Assembly (NCBI RefSeq): GCF_040643435.1
Contig: NZ_JBEYUH010000015.1
Coordinates: forward strand, 56,471 to 120,470
DNA: 64,000 nt
Origin: Rhodococcus sp040643435
GTDB lineage: Bacteria > Actinomycetota > Actinomycetes > Mycobacteriales > Mycobacteriaceae
Reading direction: 5' to 3'
Shown here: positions 43,878-52,391 of the stretch, one piece after another
Layout: each line of letters opens with the position of its first letter
How positions within the stretch are numbered: the stretch's first letter is position 1
Program-made: the position numbers and the translations under genes
Notes under the pieces: model-generated
Told to the model about the DNA's origin: nothing
Database searches by the model: none
What the model saw: the letters and a program-made list of their open reading frames with translations, nothing else

Positions 43878-45083
43878 ATGGTCCCACCGTGTCTCGGCAC
43901 TCCGCTCTCTCCGTCTGCCACCCGTGTGCTGCTCCTCGGTTCCGGTGAACTCGGCAAGGAGGTGATAATCGCGCTGCAACGACTCGGCGTCGAAGTCATC
44001 GCCGTCGACCGTTACACGAACGCGCCCGGCCAGCAGGTCGCACACCGCGCTCACACGGTGGACATGGGTGATCCCGAGGCTCTCCTGGCCATCATCGAGG
44101 CCGAGCGTCCGCACCTGGTCGTGCCGGAGATCGAGGCCATCGCCACCGACGCGCTGGCCGTGGTGGAAGAACGCGGCCTGGCCGAGGTCATCCCGACCGC
44201 CCGCGCGACCCAGCTGACCATGAACCGAGAGGGCATCCGCCGGCTCGCAGCCGAAGAACTCGGCCTGCCCACGTCGCCGTACCGGTTCGCGCAGTCCCTC
44301 GACGAGGTCCGGGCCGCCGCCGAGCAGGTCGGCTTCCCCTGCGTGATCAAGCCCGTGATGTCCTCGTCGGGCAAGGGCCAGTCGACGGTGCGCTCGGCCG
44401 ACGACCTCGCCGGTGCGTGGGAGTACGCGCTCGCCGGGGGCCGCATCAACCACGGCACCGTGATCGTCGAGGGATTCGTCGATTTCGACTACGAGATCAC
44501 GCAGCTCACCGTGCGGGCGATCGGCGAATCGGGCGAGGTCGAGACATATTTCTGCGATCCCATCGGACATCTGCAGCGCGACGGCGACTACGTCGAATCG
44601 TGGCAGCCGCAACCGATGAGCGCGGCCGCTCTCACCCGCGCCCGGGAGGTCGCCGAGACGGTGACCGGCGCGCTCGGTGGCCGCGGTGTGTTCGGCGTCG
44701 AGCTGTTCGTCAAGGGCGACGACGTCTACTTCTCCGAGGTGAGCCCTCGGCCGCACGACACCGGCCTGGTCACGTTGCGCACCCAGCGCTACTCCGAATT
44801 CGAACTCCACGCGCGCGCGATCCTCGGGTTGCCGGTCGACACCACGATGCTCACGCCTGGTGCGTCCGCGGTGATCTACGGCGGAGTCGACGCCACCGGC
44901 ATCGTGTTCGAGGGTGTCGCCGACGCGCTGCGGGTGCCCGAGACGGACCTGCGACTGTTCGGCAAGCCCGAATCGTTCCGCCGGCGTCGGATGGGGGTCG
45001 CGGTGTCGACCGCGGCGGACATCGAGACCGCACGTGCACGCGCGACCGACGCCGCGTCACGCGTACGGCCCACTGCTTCATGA
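43878..45083 (+). CDS. purT: Formate-dependent phosphoribosylglycinamide formyltransferase PurT
   Basis: 401-aa ATP-grasp enzyme making formyl-GAR from formate, ATP and GAR in purine synthesis. VLLLGSGELGKEVIIALQRLG is the N-terminal nucleotide domain, PVMSSSGKGQS the ATP-grasp loop, and SEVSPRPHDTGLVTL the catalytic segment. ATG 43878 has no SD but lies directly after a TATAGT box, suggesting a leaderless transcript. Stop overlaps the DUF456 gene (ATGA). Confidence 0.94.
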   Translation: MVPPCLGTPLSPSATRVLLLGSGELGKEVIIALQRLGVEVIAVDRYTNAPGQQVAHRAHTVDMGDPEALLAIIEAERPHLVVPEIEAIATDALAVVEERGLAEVIPTARATQLTMNREGIRRLAAEELGLPTSPYRFAQSLDEVRAAAEQVGFPCVIKPVMSSSGKGQSTVRSADDLAGAWEYALAGGRINHGTVIVEGFVDFDYEITQLTVRAIGESGEVETYFCDPIGHLQRDGDYVESWQPQPMSAAALTRAREVAETVTGALGGRGVFGVELFVKGDDVYFSEVSPRPHDTGLVTLRTQRYSEFELHARAILGLPVDTTMLTPGASAVIYGGVDATGIVFEGVADALRVPETDLRLFGKPESFRRRRMGVAVSTAADIETARARATDAASRVRPTAS

Positions 45084-45562
45084 GCGCAGGCGCGGAGGTC
45101 CTCGTCGGCCTCGCCATCCTCGTCGGGCTCCTCGGTATCGTCCTGCCGATTCTGCCGGGCACGCTGCTCATCTTCGCGGCGATCGCGGTGTGGTCGTTCG
45201 TCACCGCTGGTGCCGTCGCCTGGACGGTCTTCACGATCGCTGCGCTCGCGCTCGTTGTCACCGCCGTCGTCAAGTACACCTGGCCCGGACGGCGCCTCCA
45301 GCAGGCCGGTGTGCCGAACAGGTCGCTGATGATCGGCGGACTGGTCGGCATCGTGGGGTTCTTCGTGATCCCGGTGATCGGCCTCGTACTCGGCTTCCTG
45401 CTGGGCGTGTACGTCTCGGAGGTGCAGCGGCACCGCACCCACGCCGACGCCTGGCGGTCCACCCTGGCGGCGACGAAGGCTGCGGGATTGTCGATTCTCG
45501 TGGAACTGTTCGGGGCGCTGATCGCGGCGGGAGCGTGGCTCGCCGCGGTGTTGTTCTGGTAG
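45080..45562 (+). CDS. DUF456-family membrane protein
   Basis: 160-aa membrane protein with two hydrophobic hairpins per half (VGLAILVGLLGIVLPILPG and, again, GGLVGIVGFFVIPVIGLVLG), the internal repeat of DUF456. Coupled to purT by ATGA. Function unknown. Its 3' half is the source or twin of the truncated copy at 47.5 kb. Confidence 0.85.
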   Translation: MSAGAEVLVGLAILVGLLGIVLPILPGTLLIFAAIAVWSFVTAGAVAWTVFTIAALALVVTAVVKYTWPGRRLQQAGVPNRSLMIGGLVGIVGFFVIPVIGLVLGFLLGVYVSEVQRHRTHADAWRSTLAATKAAGLSILVELFGALIAAGAWLAAVLFW

Positions 45563-45685
45563 AGCCCAACCTCCTGCTCAGGCCGGGATCGGTGATGTTT
45601 GCGCGCTCGATCCGAGGTGTTTCGCCGTTGAAATGTGCCGCGACCTAACGTCGTTGCCATCAGCGGTTCAGCGTCGAACCCGCCG
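45326..45685. repeat. 360-bp direct repeat, copy 1
   Basis: Covers the last 237 bp of the DUF456 gene and 123 bp downstream. Copy 2 (47461-47820) aligns without any gap at a constant offset of 2,135 bp. Coding parts differ at about ten bases; the spacer is more variable near the stop codon, but a shared block (CCGTTGAAATGTGCC and TAACGTCGTTGCCATCAGCG) is nearly unchanged. Confidence 0.9.
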
Positions 45686-45728
45686 GCCCGGGAGGAGGCA
45701 GGGTTGCGCTGCGCCGTCGTCGACCGCG

Positions 45729-46562
45729 TCAGCGGGCGGACAGCTGCGTGCCGATGACGCGCAGCAGGTCGAGTTTGGCGGCGTCGTCGGTGCCCGGGGT
45801 GGCGGTGAAGACGAGGAGGCGATGGCCGGTCTCGGTGTCGAGCAACGTCTGGCAGTGCAGCGTCAGCTCGCCCACGTCGGGATGCGCGAAGCGCTTGGTC
45901 ATCGGATGCTTCTCGGCGACCTCGTGGTCGGCCCACACGGCCGCGAACTCCGGGCTCACCCGCTGGAGTTCGGCGACGATCGCGCCCGCGCGCGAGCGGT
46001 CGCCGGTCCGCGCGTACACGGCACGCAGCTCGGCGACGAACGTGCGCCCCCGCAGGTCGTGGTCGGCGCGCGCGTACACGTCGCGCGATTCCGGCTCGGT
46101 GAACCACCGGTACACGGTGGCGCGGCGCAGTCCGCTCAGCTCCCCCGCGTCGCCGAGGAGCGCACGGGCGGGGTCGGTCTGGGCGAGGGTTTCCCCCAGC
46201 TCGGTCACGACCTGCGCGGGGGTGTCGGTGAGACGCTCGAGGATCCGCTGCATCCCGGGTGAGACGTGCAGATCTGCCGTGACCCGCTCGGGAGCGGCGT
46301 GCCCGCCCAACCGGAACAGATGGTCGCGCTCGGCGCGGTCGAGGTGCAGAGCGCGGGCCAGGGCAGCGAGGATCTGCACGGACGGCTGCGGTCCCCGCGA
46401 CTGCTCGAGCCGGTTGAGGTAGTCCGTCGACATGCCCGCCAGCACGGCGACCTCTTCCCGCCGCAGCCCGGGCGTGCGCCGTCGGGGACCGCGCGGCAGT
46501 CCGACGTCTTCGGGCTGCAGCGCTTCGCGGCGCTTGCGCAGGAACTCGGCCAGCTGATGCAT
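45729..46562 (-). CDS. XRE-family regulator with MmyB-like ligand domain
   Basis: 277 aa. The HTH (residues ~10-70, RRTPGLRREEVAVLAGMSTDYLNRLEQSRG) and the following MmyB ligand-binding region (RGTRTFVAELR, HPDVGELTLHCQTLLD) are the standard pattern, which in actinobacteria often sits divergent to an SDR gene. That is the case here (100 bp to the SDR). The gene lies between the two 360-bp repeats and its GC looks even higher than its neighbours'. Confidence 0.88.
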   Translation of the reverse strand: MHQLAEFLRKRREALQPEDVGLPRGPRRRTPGLRREEVAVLAGMSTDYLNRLEQSRGPQPSVQILAALARALHLDRAERDHLFRLGGHAAPERVTADLHVSPGMQRILERLTDTPAQVVTELGETLAQTDPARALLGDAGELSGLRRATVYRWFTEPESRDVYARADHDLRGRTFVAELRAVYARTGDRSRAGAIVAELQRVSPEFAAVWADHEVAEKHPMTKRFAHPDVGELTLHCQTLLDTETGHRLLVFTATPGTDDAAKLDLLRVIGTQLSAR

Positions 46563-46662
46563 GCTCTCATCCTCCTCGTGTGCGCGGCGCCGAGCCAGGT
46601 ATCCGCGATCCCTCGATCGCTGCGGCCTGGATGTGAGGACGGATGCGGCGGAGCCTGAGGGC

Positions 46663-47424
46663 ATGACCGACGAACGCATCATCCTCATCACCGGCGGCTC
46701 GCGTGGGCTGGGCCGCGCCGCCGCCCTCGCCCTCGCCGACGGCGGCGACGACATCGTGCTCACCTACCGCAGCGATGCGGATGCAGCAGCCGCCGTGGTC
46801 GCCGAAGTCCGCGCGCGAGGACGGCGGGCTGTGGCTCTCGCGCTGGACACCACCGCCCCCGACACCTTCGCCGAGTTCGCGGAGCTGCTGCGCGAGACCC
46901 TCGACACCCAGTGGGCCCGCGGCACCTTCGACGTTCTGGTGAACAACGCCGGTTACGGCGGTGCCGCACCCGTGGGGGCCTTCGACCGAGACGGCATCGA
47001 CCGCCTCGTCTCCGTGCACTTCACGGGTGTCGTGCTGCTGACCCAGCAGCTGTTGCCCGCGCTGGCGGACGGCGGCCGCATTCTCAACGTGTCCACGGGG
47101 CTGACCCGCTTCGCCGCGCCCGGCATGGCGATGTACGCGGCGGTCAAGAGCGCGGTGGAGACCTTCACGGTGTACCTCGCGCAAGATCTGGGCGCCCGCG
47201 GCATCGCCGTGAACGTTATCGCGCCGGGAGCGACCGCCACTGACTTCGGCGGGGGCGCAGTGCGCGACGACGAGCGATATCGCGCCGTGCTGCTGCCGAC
47301 GGTCGCGATGGGCCGCATCGGCGAGCCCGACGACATCGGGGCGGCCGTCGCCGCGATCCTCGATCCCCGGATGGCGTGGGTCACCGGTCAGCGGATCGAG
47401 GCCTCCGGCGGCCAGCGCCTGTGA
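46663..47424 (+). CDS. SDR family oxidoreductase
   Basis: 253-aa classical SDR: TGGSRGLG at residues 10-17, NNAGYGG, NVSTG with the catalytic Ser, and Tyr/Lys in MYAAVKSAVE. ATG 46663. Probably controlled by the divergent XRE regulator; both lie between the 360-bp repeats. Substrate unknown. Confidence 0.87.
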   Translation: MTDERIILITGGSRGLGRAAALALADGGDDIVLTYRSDADAAAAVVAEVRARGRRAVALALDTTAPDTFAEFAELLRETLDTQWARGTFDVLVNNAGYGGAAPVGAFDRDGIDRLVSVHFTGVVLLTQQLLPALADGGRILNVSTGLTRFAAPGMAMYAAVKSAVETFTVYLAQDLGARGIAVNVIAPGATATDFGGGAVRDDERYRAVLLPTVAMGRIGEPDDIGAAVAAILDPRMAWVTGQRIEASGGQRL

Positions 47425-47460
47425 CGGCGGGCTGAGCGGAGCGGCGTTCTCTTCGCGGCA

Positions 47461-47697
47461 CTGATGATCGGCGGCCTGGTCGGCATCGTGGGGTTCTTCG
47501 TGATCCCGGTGATCGGCCTCGTACTCGGCTTCCTGCTGGGCGTGTACGTCTCGGAGGTGCAGCGGCACCTCACCCACGCCGGCGCGTGGCGTTCCACCGT
47601 GGCGGCGACCAAGGCTGCGGGATTGTCGATCCTCGTGGAACTGTTCGGGGCGCTGATCGCGGCGGGAGCGTGGCTCGCCGCGGTGCTGTTCTGGTAG
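47461..47697 (+). pseudogene. Truncated second copy of the DUF456 gene (C-terminal half)
   Basis: Encodes residues 84-160 of the DUF456 protein, from an internal ATG (47464), with only three amino-acid differences out of 77. The first half, including the start and two helices, is missing, and no SD precedes the ATG. A remnant of duplication or recombination, though a short membrane peptide could still be made. Confidence 0.85.
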
Positions 47698-47820
47698 CAG
47701 ACCACCTCGTCCTCCGATCGGAAGCGTCGATGTTTACGCGCCCGATCCGAGGTGTTACGCCGTTGAAATGTGCCGGGGCCTAACGTCGTTGCCATCAGCG
47801 GTTCAATGTCGAACCCACCG
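47461..47820. repeat. 360-bp direct repeat, copy 2
   Basis: Partner of 45326-45685; includes the truncated DUF456 copy and 123 bp of downstream sequence that here leads into the TauD-like gene. The block from 47461 to 47820 therefore probably marks the original junction DUF456-TauD. Confidence 0.9.
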
Positions 47821-47849
47821 ACAGTCACGTCGCTTCCATCGGAGGTGGG

Positions 47850-48695
47850 ATGTTCTCGTCACGATCGACAGAAGCCGCTGTAGTGCCCGAACGGATCGAC
47901 ACGCCGATACAGGCACGCGCCGTGATCGAGGCGGACGGAGCTGCCGTAGTCGGAGGGATTCACACCGAGGAGCAAGCGCTCGATTTCGCGTCGAAAGTAT
48001 TGGGTGACAAGCTGGTACGTCTCGGTCGGCAGTTCGAGGCGAGTATGCGTAATCACGAGCGTGAAGCCGCTGTCGTCGATGCGCAGCCCGTCGACGGGCG
48101 CGGACGGAAGCGCTCGTTCGGAAAACCGGGCGAACGAATGACCGCGCACAACGACGGTTTCGCTTTCGGCGACTACGCTCCCGATTATCTGTTCCTGTGG
48201 TGCAAACGCCCCGCAGTGTCGGGCGGTGACTCCTTCCTCATCGATGCGTGGAAGCTGTCCGAACTGCTCGCGGCCGACCCCGCGACGGCCGACCTCGCCG
48301 AATTCTGCCGGAGCGTCGACATCGACCATTCGGAACCGAACTTTCCTCAGGGCACGTACTCACCCATCGTGCGCACCGTGGCCAGTGGCCGTGTGCAAGC
48401 CCGGTACCACCCGTATCTCGTTCCCGTGCCGGGTTCGACGCGGCCCGAGGACGCGGCGATGATCGAACGCTGGAGCGACACTGTGCTGCACGTCCGCGAC
48501 AACGGGCCGATGTTCCGCGCGGCTGCCGGCGACATGATCTGCCTCGACAACTACCGGCTGCTGCACGGACGCGACGGATACACCGATCCGGCGAGGGAGC
48601 TCTACTCGATCTGGGGCTGGACGACCGACGCGGTGGCTGTGCCGGCGAAACAACTCGACATCGTCGTACCCGATCTCGCGGCGCTGGCCGGCTGA
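47850..48695 (+). CDS. TauD/TfdA-like Fe(II)/2-oxoglutarate dioxygenase
   Basis: 281 aa. Metal-binding His and Asp lie in AHNDGFAF; the distal His is in YRLLHGRDGYTD and the 2-oxoglutarate Arg nearby (ARELYSIW). ATG 47850 has GGAGG 5 nt upstream. Followed after 8 bp by a NitT/TauT-type importer, suggesting that it acts on the imported organic compound, perhaps a sulfonate (desulfonation); the substrate is inference. Confidence 0.82.
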   Translation: MFSSRSTEAAVVPERIDTPIQARAVIEADGAAVVGGIHTEEQALDFASKVLGDKLVRLGRQFEASMRNHEREAAVVDAQPVDGRGRKRSFGKPGERMTAHNDGFAFGDYAPDYLFLWCKRPAVSGGDSFLIDAWKLSELLAADPATADLAEFCRSVDIDHSEPNFPQGTYSPIVRTVASGRVQARYHPYLVPVPGSTRPEDAAMIERWSDTVLHVRDNGPMFRAAAGDMICLDNYRLLHGRDGYTDPARELYSIWGWTTDAVAVPAKQLDIVVPDLAALAG

Positions 48696-48703
48696 GCCCC
48701 GCC

Positions 48704-49540
48704 ATGGGTGCCGCCCTGCACCGCGGAACGGCATACGCGGAGGCCGCAACGAAAGTCGCCGACAGGCAACCCACGGCCGCCATCGAGCTGAAGGCTGTCT
48801 CCAAGGCGTACCCGCTCGGCCGGCGTCGCGGCGACCTCACCGCCGTCGAAGCGTTCGATCTCACCGTTGAGCGAGGTGAATTCGTCGCGCTGCTCGGCCC
48901 GTCCGGATGCGGCAAATCCACAGTGCTGCGCCTGCTCGCCGGTCTCGAAGAACCCACTGGGGGAACCGTTCTGATCGAGGGTAAGGGACCCGCCGATCTC
49001 GTGGCCTCGCGCAGGCTCGGTGTCGCATTCCAGGAACACGCGCTGATGCCGTGGTCGGATGTGTGGCACAACATCGCGTTGCCGTTCCGCATCGCCGGAC
49101 GCGCCGTCGACTCCGATCGCGTTGCCGAACTCATCGAACTCGTGGGGCTCAGCGGTTTCGAGAAGGCGCTGCCGAAGCAGTTGTCCGGGGGGATGCGCCA
49201 GCGTGTGGCCATCGCCCGGGCGCTCGCCCTCGATCCCGACGTGCTGCTCCTGGACGAACCGTTCGGGGCGCTCGATGCGGTCACGCGCCGGCGGATGAAC
49301 TTCGAACTCGCGCGCATCTGGGCGGATGCGGGCTCCACGACGGTACTGGTGACCCACGACGTCGCGGAAGCCGTTCTGCTCGCCGACCGGATCGTGGTGC
49401 TCACCGGCCGGCCGGGGCGGGTACGGCACCTCGAGCACGTCGAGCTTGCCCGGCCCCGCCCGGCGGAAGTGACTCGCGACGCCACGTTCCACGAGATCGT
49501 CGACCGGCTCACCGCGTTGCTCGACGGACCCGCGACGTGA
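48704..49540 (+). CDS. NitT/TauT-family ABC ATPase
   Basis: 278-aa ATPase. GPSGCGKST, LSGGMRQR, VLLLDEPFGALD and VTHDVAEAV are those of the nitrate/sulfonate/taurine (SsuB/TauB) group. A 25-residue N-terminal extension precedes the domain. Stop overlaps the permease start (GTGA). Confidence 0.9.
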   Translation: MGAALHRGTAYAEAATKVADRQPTAAIELKAVSKAYPLGRRRGDLTAVEAFDLTVERGEFVALLGPSGCGKSTVLRLLAGLEEPTGGTVLIEGKGPADLVASRRLGVAFQEHALMPWSDVWHNIALPFRIAGRAVDSDRVAELIELVGLSGFEKALPKQLSGGMRQRVAIARALALDPDVLLLDEPFGALDAVTRRRMNFELARIWADAGSTTVLVTHDVAEAVLLADRIVVLTGRPGRVRHLEHVELARPRPAEVTRDATFHEIVDRLTALLDGPAT

Positions 49541-50307
49541 TCCCGGTTTCCGTCCGCGCAGTCCGTCTTCCGGCTGTGGCCTCGAACATCGCCGGCGGCG
49601 CTGCACTGCTCGTGCTGTTCGAGATGATCGGCCGCCTGCAGTTGTTCGGGAAGAACTGGCCACCGCTCACCGAGGTCGTCGCATACGTGGCAGGCAGCGA
49701 CAGCGTGCAAGCGACGCTCCTGCGGGCGTTCGGTGCCACCGCCATGTCGGCACTGACGGGTTTCGTACTGGGGACGATCGTGGGCGGGGCGCTCGCATGC
49801 GTCACCGTGGTGGCGCGGTGGACCGCGCCGGGCCTCGACCGACTCGCCACGATTGTGCATGCGGTACCGCTCATCGCGATCGCGCCGCTTCTGGTCAGTA
49901 CGGTCGGGCGCGTCCACACCGCGACGGTCGTCGCCGCCATGGGTGCCGGATTCGCGATCTTCGTCGCGACCTCCGCGGGGTTGGCGTCGGTACCGGCAGC
50001 GCAATCCGATGTACACGCCGCGCTGGGGTCGTCCCGGTGGTCGCGGCTGCGGTTCCTGCAACTCCCGCACACCGCGCCGCTGGTGACGGACGGAGCCGGG
50101 CTGGCCGTGACGGCCGCCGTCCTCGGGGCGGTGCTCGGTGAATGGTTCGGTGCGCCCAAAGGACTCGGAGTGCTGCTGGTCAGCGCGATGAACAACTATC
50201 AGATTCCGCTGCTGTGGGCGGCGGCCATCGGATGTGTGATGTTGTCACTGGCGGCGTACACCGCCGTCCGGATAGTGGCGATTCCGGTGCACCGGAGGTT
50301 TTCGTGA
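49537..50307 (+). CDS. NitT/TauT-family permease A
   Basis: 256-aa BPD_transp_1 permease with about six helices. The EAA-like loop reads AALGSSRWSRLRFLQLPHTAP. GTG 49537 overlaps the ATPase stop. Pairs with permease B to form a heterodimeric channel. Confidence 0.88.
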   Translation: MIPVSVRAVRLPAVASNIAGGAALLVLFEMIGRLQLFGKNWPPLTEVVAYVAGSDSVQATLLRAFGATAMSALTGFVLGTIVGGALACVTVVARWTAPGLDRLATIVHAVPLIAIAPLLVSTVGRVHTATVVAAMGAGFAIFVATSAGLASVPAAQSDVHAALGSSRWSRLRFLQLPHTAPLVTDGAGLAVTAAVLGAVLGEWFGAPKGLGVLLVSAMNNYQIPLLWAAAIGCVMLSLAAYTAVRIVAIPVHRRFS

Positions 50308-51050
50308 GCGCCGTGCGTGCCGCCGTGGTGCGGTACTGGATTCTGCCCGTCCTGCTGTTCGTATGGTGGGCCGTGGTCGCCGTCAACGACTTCAACCAGA
50401 TCGTGATGCCCTACCCACAGGACGTGTTCGCCGCGATCGTCCGGGATCGGGACGCGTATGTCACCGCGCTGCTACCGACGCTCGGCCTGTCCCTGGGCGG
50501 GCTCGCCGCAGGTCTTCTGGCAGGGGGAACCTGCGCTGTGCTGGTGTGGTCGTCCCGCCTCGTCGCGGGAGTGCTCACGCCGATGGCATTGCTTCTCAAC
50601 TCGGTGCCCGTCGTGGCGATGATCCCCGTGCTCGCCCGTGTGCTCGGGTACGGACAGCTCACGGTCTTCGTCGTCACCGCCATCATCTGCTTTCTGCCCG
50701 CCTTCGTGTTCGTCGGCGCCAGACTGGCCACTCCACCGGCATCGCTCGGCGATGTGTACACGGTCCTCGGGGCGAACAAAGCGGTGCGGTTGACGCGGTT
50801 GCTGCTTCCACACGCACTGCCGGGACTCCTCGTCGCCCTGCGGGTGAGCGCACCGACCGCGGTACTGGCCGTGCTGCTGGGCCAATACCTCATGGGCGCA
50901 GTCGGTCTCGGGAAGATGTTCTCCAGTTCCATCACCTACAGCCAGAACCAGCAGGCGTGGGGCGTCGCCGTGGTAGCCACGGTGGTCTCCACAACTCTGT
51001 TCTTCGCGGCACGTGCCGTGGCCGACCGGGCCGTTGCCCGGTTGACCTGA
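50304..51050 (+). CDS. NitT/TauT-family permease B
   Basis: 248-aa BPD_transp_1 permease, about six helices; EAA loop VLGANKAVRLTRLLLPHALPG. GTG 50304 overlaps the stop of permease A. Followed 39 bp later by the binding protein. Confidence 0.88.
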   Translation: MSAVRAAVVRYWILPVLLFVWWAVVAVNDFNQIVMPYPQDVFAAIVRDRDAYVTALLPTLGLSLGGLAAGLLAGGTCAVLVWSSRLVAGVLTPMALLLNSVPVVAMIPVLARVLGYGQLTVFVVTAIICFLPAFVFVGARLATPPASLGDVYTVLGANKAVRLTRLLLPHALPGLLVALRVSAPTAVLAVLLGQYLMGAVGLGKMFSSSITYSQNQQAWGVAVVATVVSTTLFFAARAVADRAVARLT

Positions 51051-51089
51051 CCGATCGCCTCCTCACTTCGACCCTCATCAGGAGCCTTC

Positions 51090-52145
51090 ATGTCCGCTCA
51101 TCCTTTCACCCGCGCAGGCCTGAGCCGTCGCACCTTCCTGCGCGGGACCGCTGTCGGTGCTCTCGGATTCGCTACCGCAGGCACCCTCGCCGCATGTGGA
51201 TCGGGTGACGCCGCAAGCGATTCCGACACTGTGCGAGTCGCATTCGGCTGGATTCTCAACACCGAATTCGGCGGATATTACATCGCGGACGACAAGGGCT
51301 ACTACGCCGAAGAAGGGCTCACCGTCGAATTCCAAGGGGGCGGACCGAACTCGCCCACTCCCATGCAGGCCGTCGCTGCGGGGTCCGCGGACATCGGTGT
51401 CGCAGCCGGTGCGCCCGACCTGTACACCGCGATCGGTCAGGGCAACGACTTCGTGGCGCTCGGCGCCCAGTTCCAGGTGTCACCCGCAGGACTGTTGTCG
51501 TTGTCCGGCAAACCGATTCGGACTCCGCAAGACCTCGCGACTGCCCGCATCCTCGGTCAGGAAGGCATTCAGACCACCCTCGACGCGGTGCTTATCGGAG
51601 CCGGACTCGACCCGGTGTACGACTTCACTCCGGTCGGATTCGACCCGAGTCCGCTGATCGAGGGCCAGGGCGACTGCTACACGTGTTTCGTCACCAACCA
51701 GCCGATCACCCTCGAGCAGCAGTACGGCCTGCGGAAGGGTGATGGGTACGAGGTGGTTACCTTCGCCGAACTCGGTTCGACGCAATACGCCGACGTCGTG
51801 TTCGTCGAGCGCGCCGCCCTCGACGGGAACCGCGACAAGATCGTGCGATTCATGCGCGCGACCATGCGTGGCTGGCAGGACTACCTCGCCGATCCTGTGT
51901 CCGCGGCACAACTCGCGGTCGGGAAGTACGGTGTCGACCTGGGGCTGGAGGAAGCGCAGCAGGTTCGCCAGGCAGAGCTTCAGGTGCCGCTCATCGAGAG
52001 CCCGAGCGGACTCTTCTCGATGGATGTGGCCCAGATGGAGGGGCCCATGTGGAATGCGCTCACGCTCGGCGGTTACGAGAACCTGCCCGAGCCGTCATCT
52101 TTCGTCGACCTCGCGGTGGTGGCAGAGGCACGTTCGCCCCAGTGA
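51090..52145 (+). CDS. ABC substrate-binding lipoprotein, NMT1/ThiY-SsuA type, Tat signal
   Basis: 351 aa. Twin-arginine motif SRRTFL followed by a hydrophobic stretch and the lipobox LAAC, so a folded lipoprotein exported by Tat. The mature domain has FGWILNTEFGGYYIADDKGYY and EGLTVEFQGGGPN, as in NMT1/THI5-like and SsuA-like binding proteins, hence sulfonate, taurine or a pyrimidine precursor are candidates. Last gene of the operon; a terminator hairpin follows. Confidence 0.85.
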   Translation: MSAHPFTRAGLSRRTFLRGTAVGALGFATAGTLAACGSGDAASDSDTVRVAFGWILNTEFGGYYIADDKGYYAEEGLTVEFQGGGPNSPTPMQAVAAGSADIGVAAGAPDLYTAIGQGNDFVALGAQFQVSPAGLLSLSGKPIRTPQDLATARILGQEGIQTTLDAVLIGAGLDPVYDFTPVGFDPSPLIEGQGDCYTCFVTNQPITLEQQYGLRKGDGYEVVTFAELGSTQYADVVFVERAALDGNRDKIVRFMRATMRGWQDYLADPVSAAQLAVGKYGVDLGLEEAQQVRQAELQVPLIESPSGLFSMDVAQMEGPMWNALTLGGYENLPEPSSFVDLAVVAEARSPQ

Positions 52146-52321
52146 GGAACGAACGCAGCCGGCAAACGAGCTTCTCGCGTGTCGGATCGTCAGGACACCG
52201 CCGACCTGGCGTCCACGGAACGGAGTGGTGTGGACCTCACCGGCGATGGCGATCGCGCTCGGTGCGACGACGCGTCGGCCGATGCCGAGCCGGCTATGAG
52301 AAGGGTCACCGCCACATACAG

Positions 52322-52358
52322 CTCCGCCCGGCGACGCATATGGCGTCGCCGGGCGGAG
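52322..52358. terminator. Bidirectional hairpin terminator
   Basis: Perfect 16-bp stem CTCCGCCCGGCGACGC with its complement at 52343-52358, loop ATATG. Between the convergent importer operon and fprA. The preceding 175 bp (52146-52321) show nothing else. Confidence 0.88.
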
Positions 52359-52391
52359 GTCGGTCGGGCCCGGTGGCTCGGGCCGGGAAGA

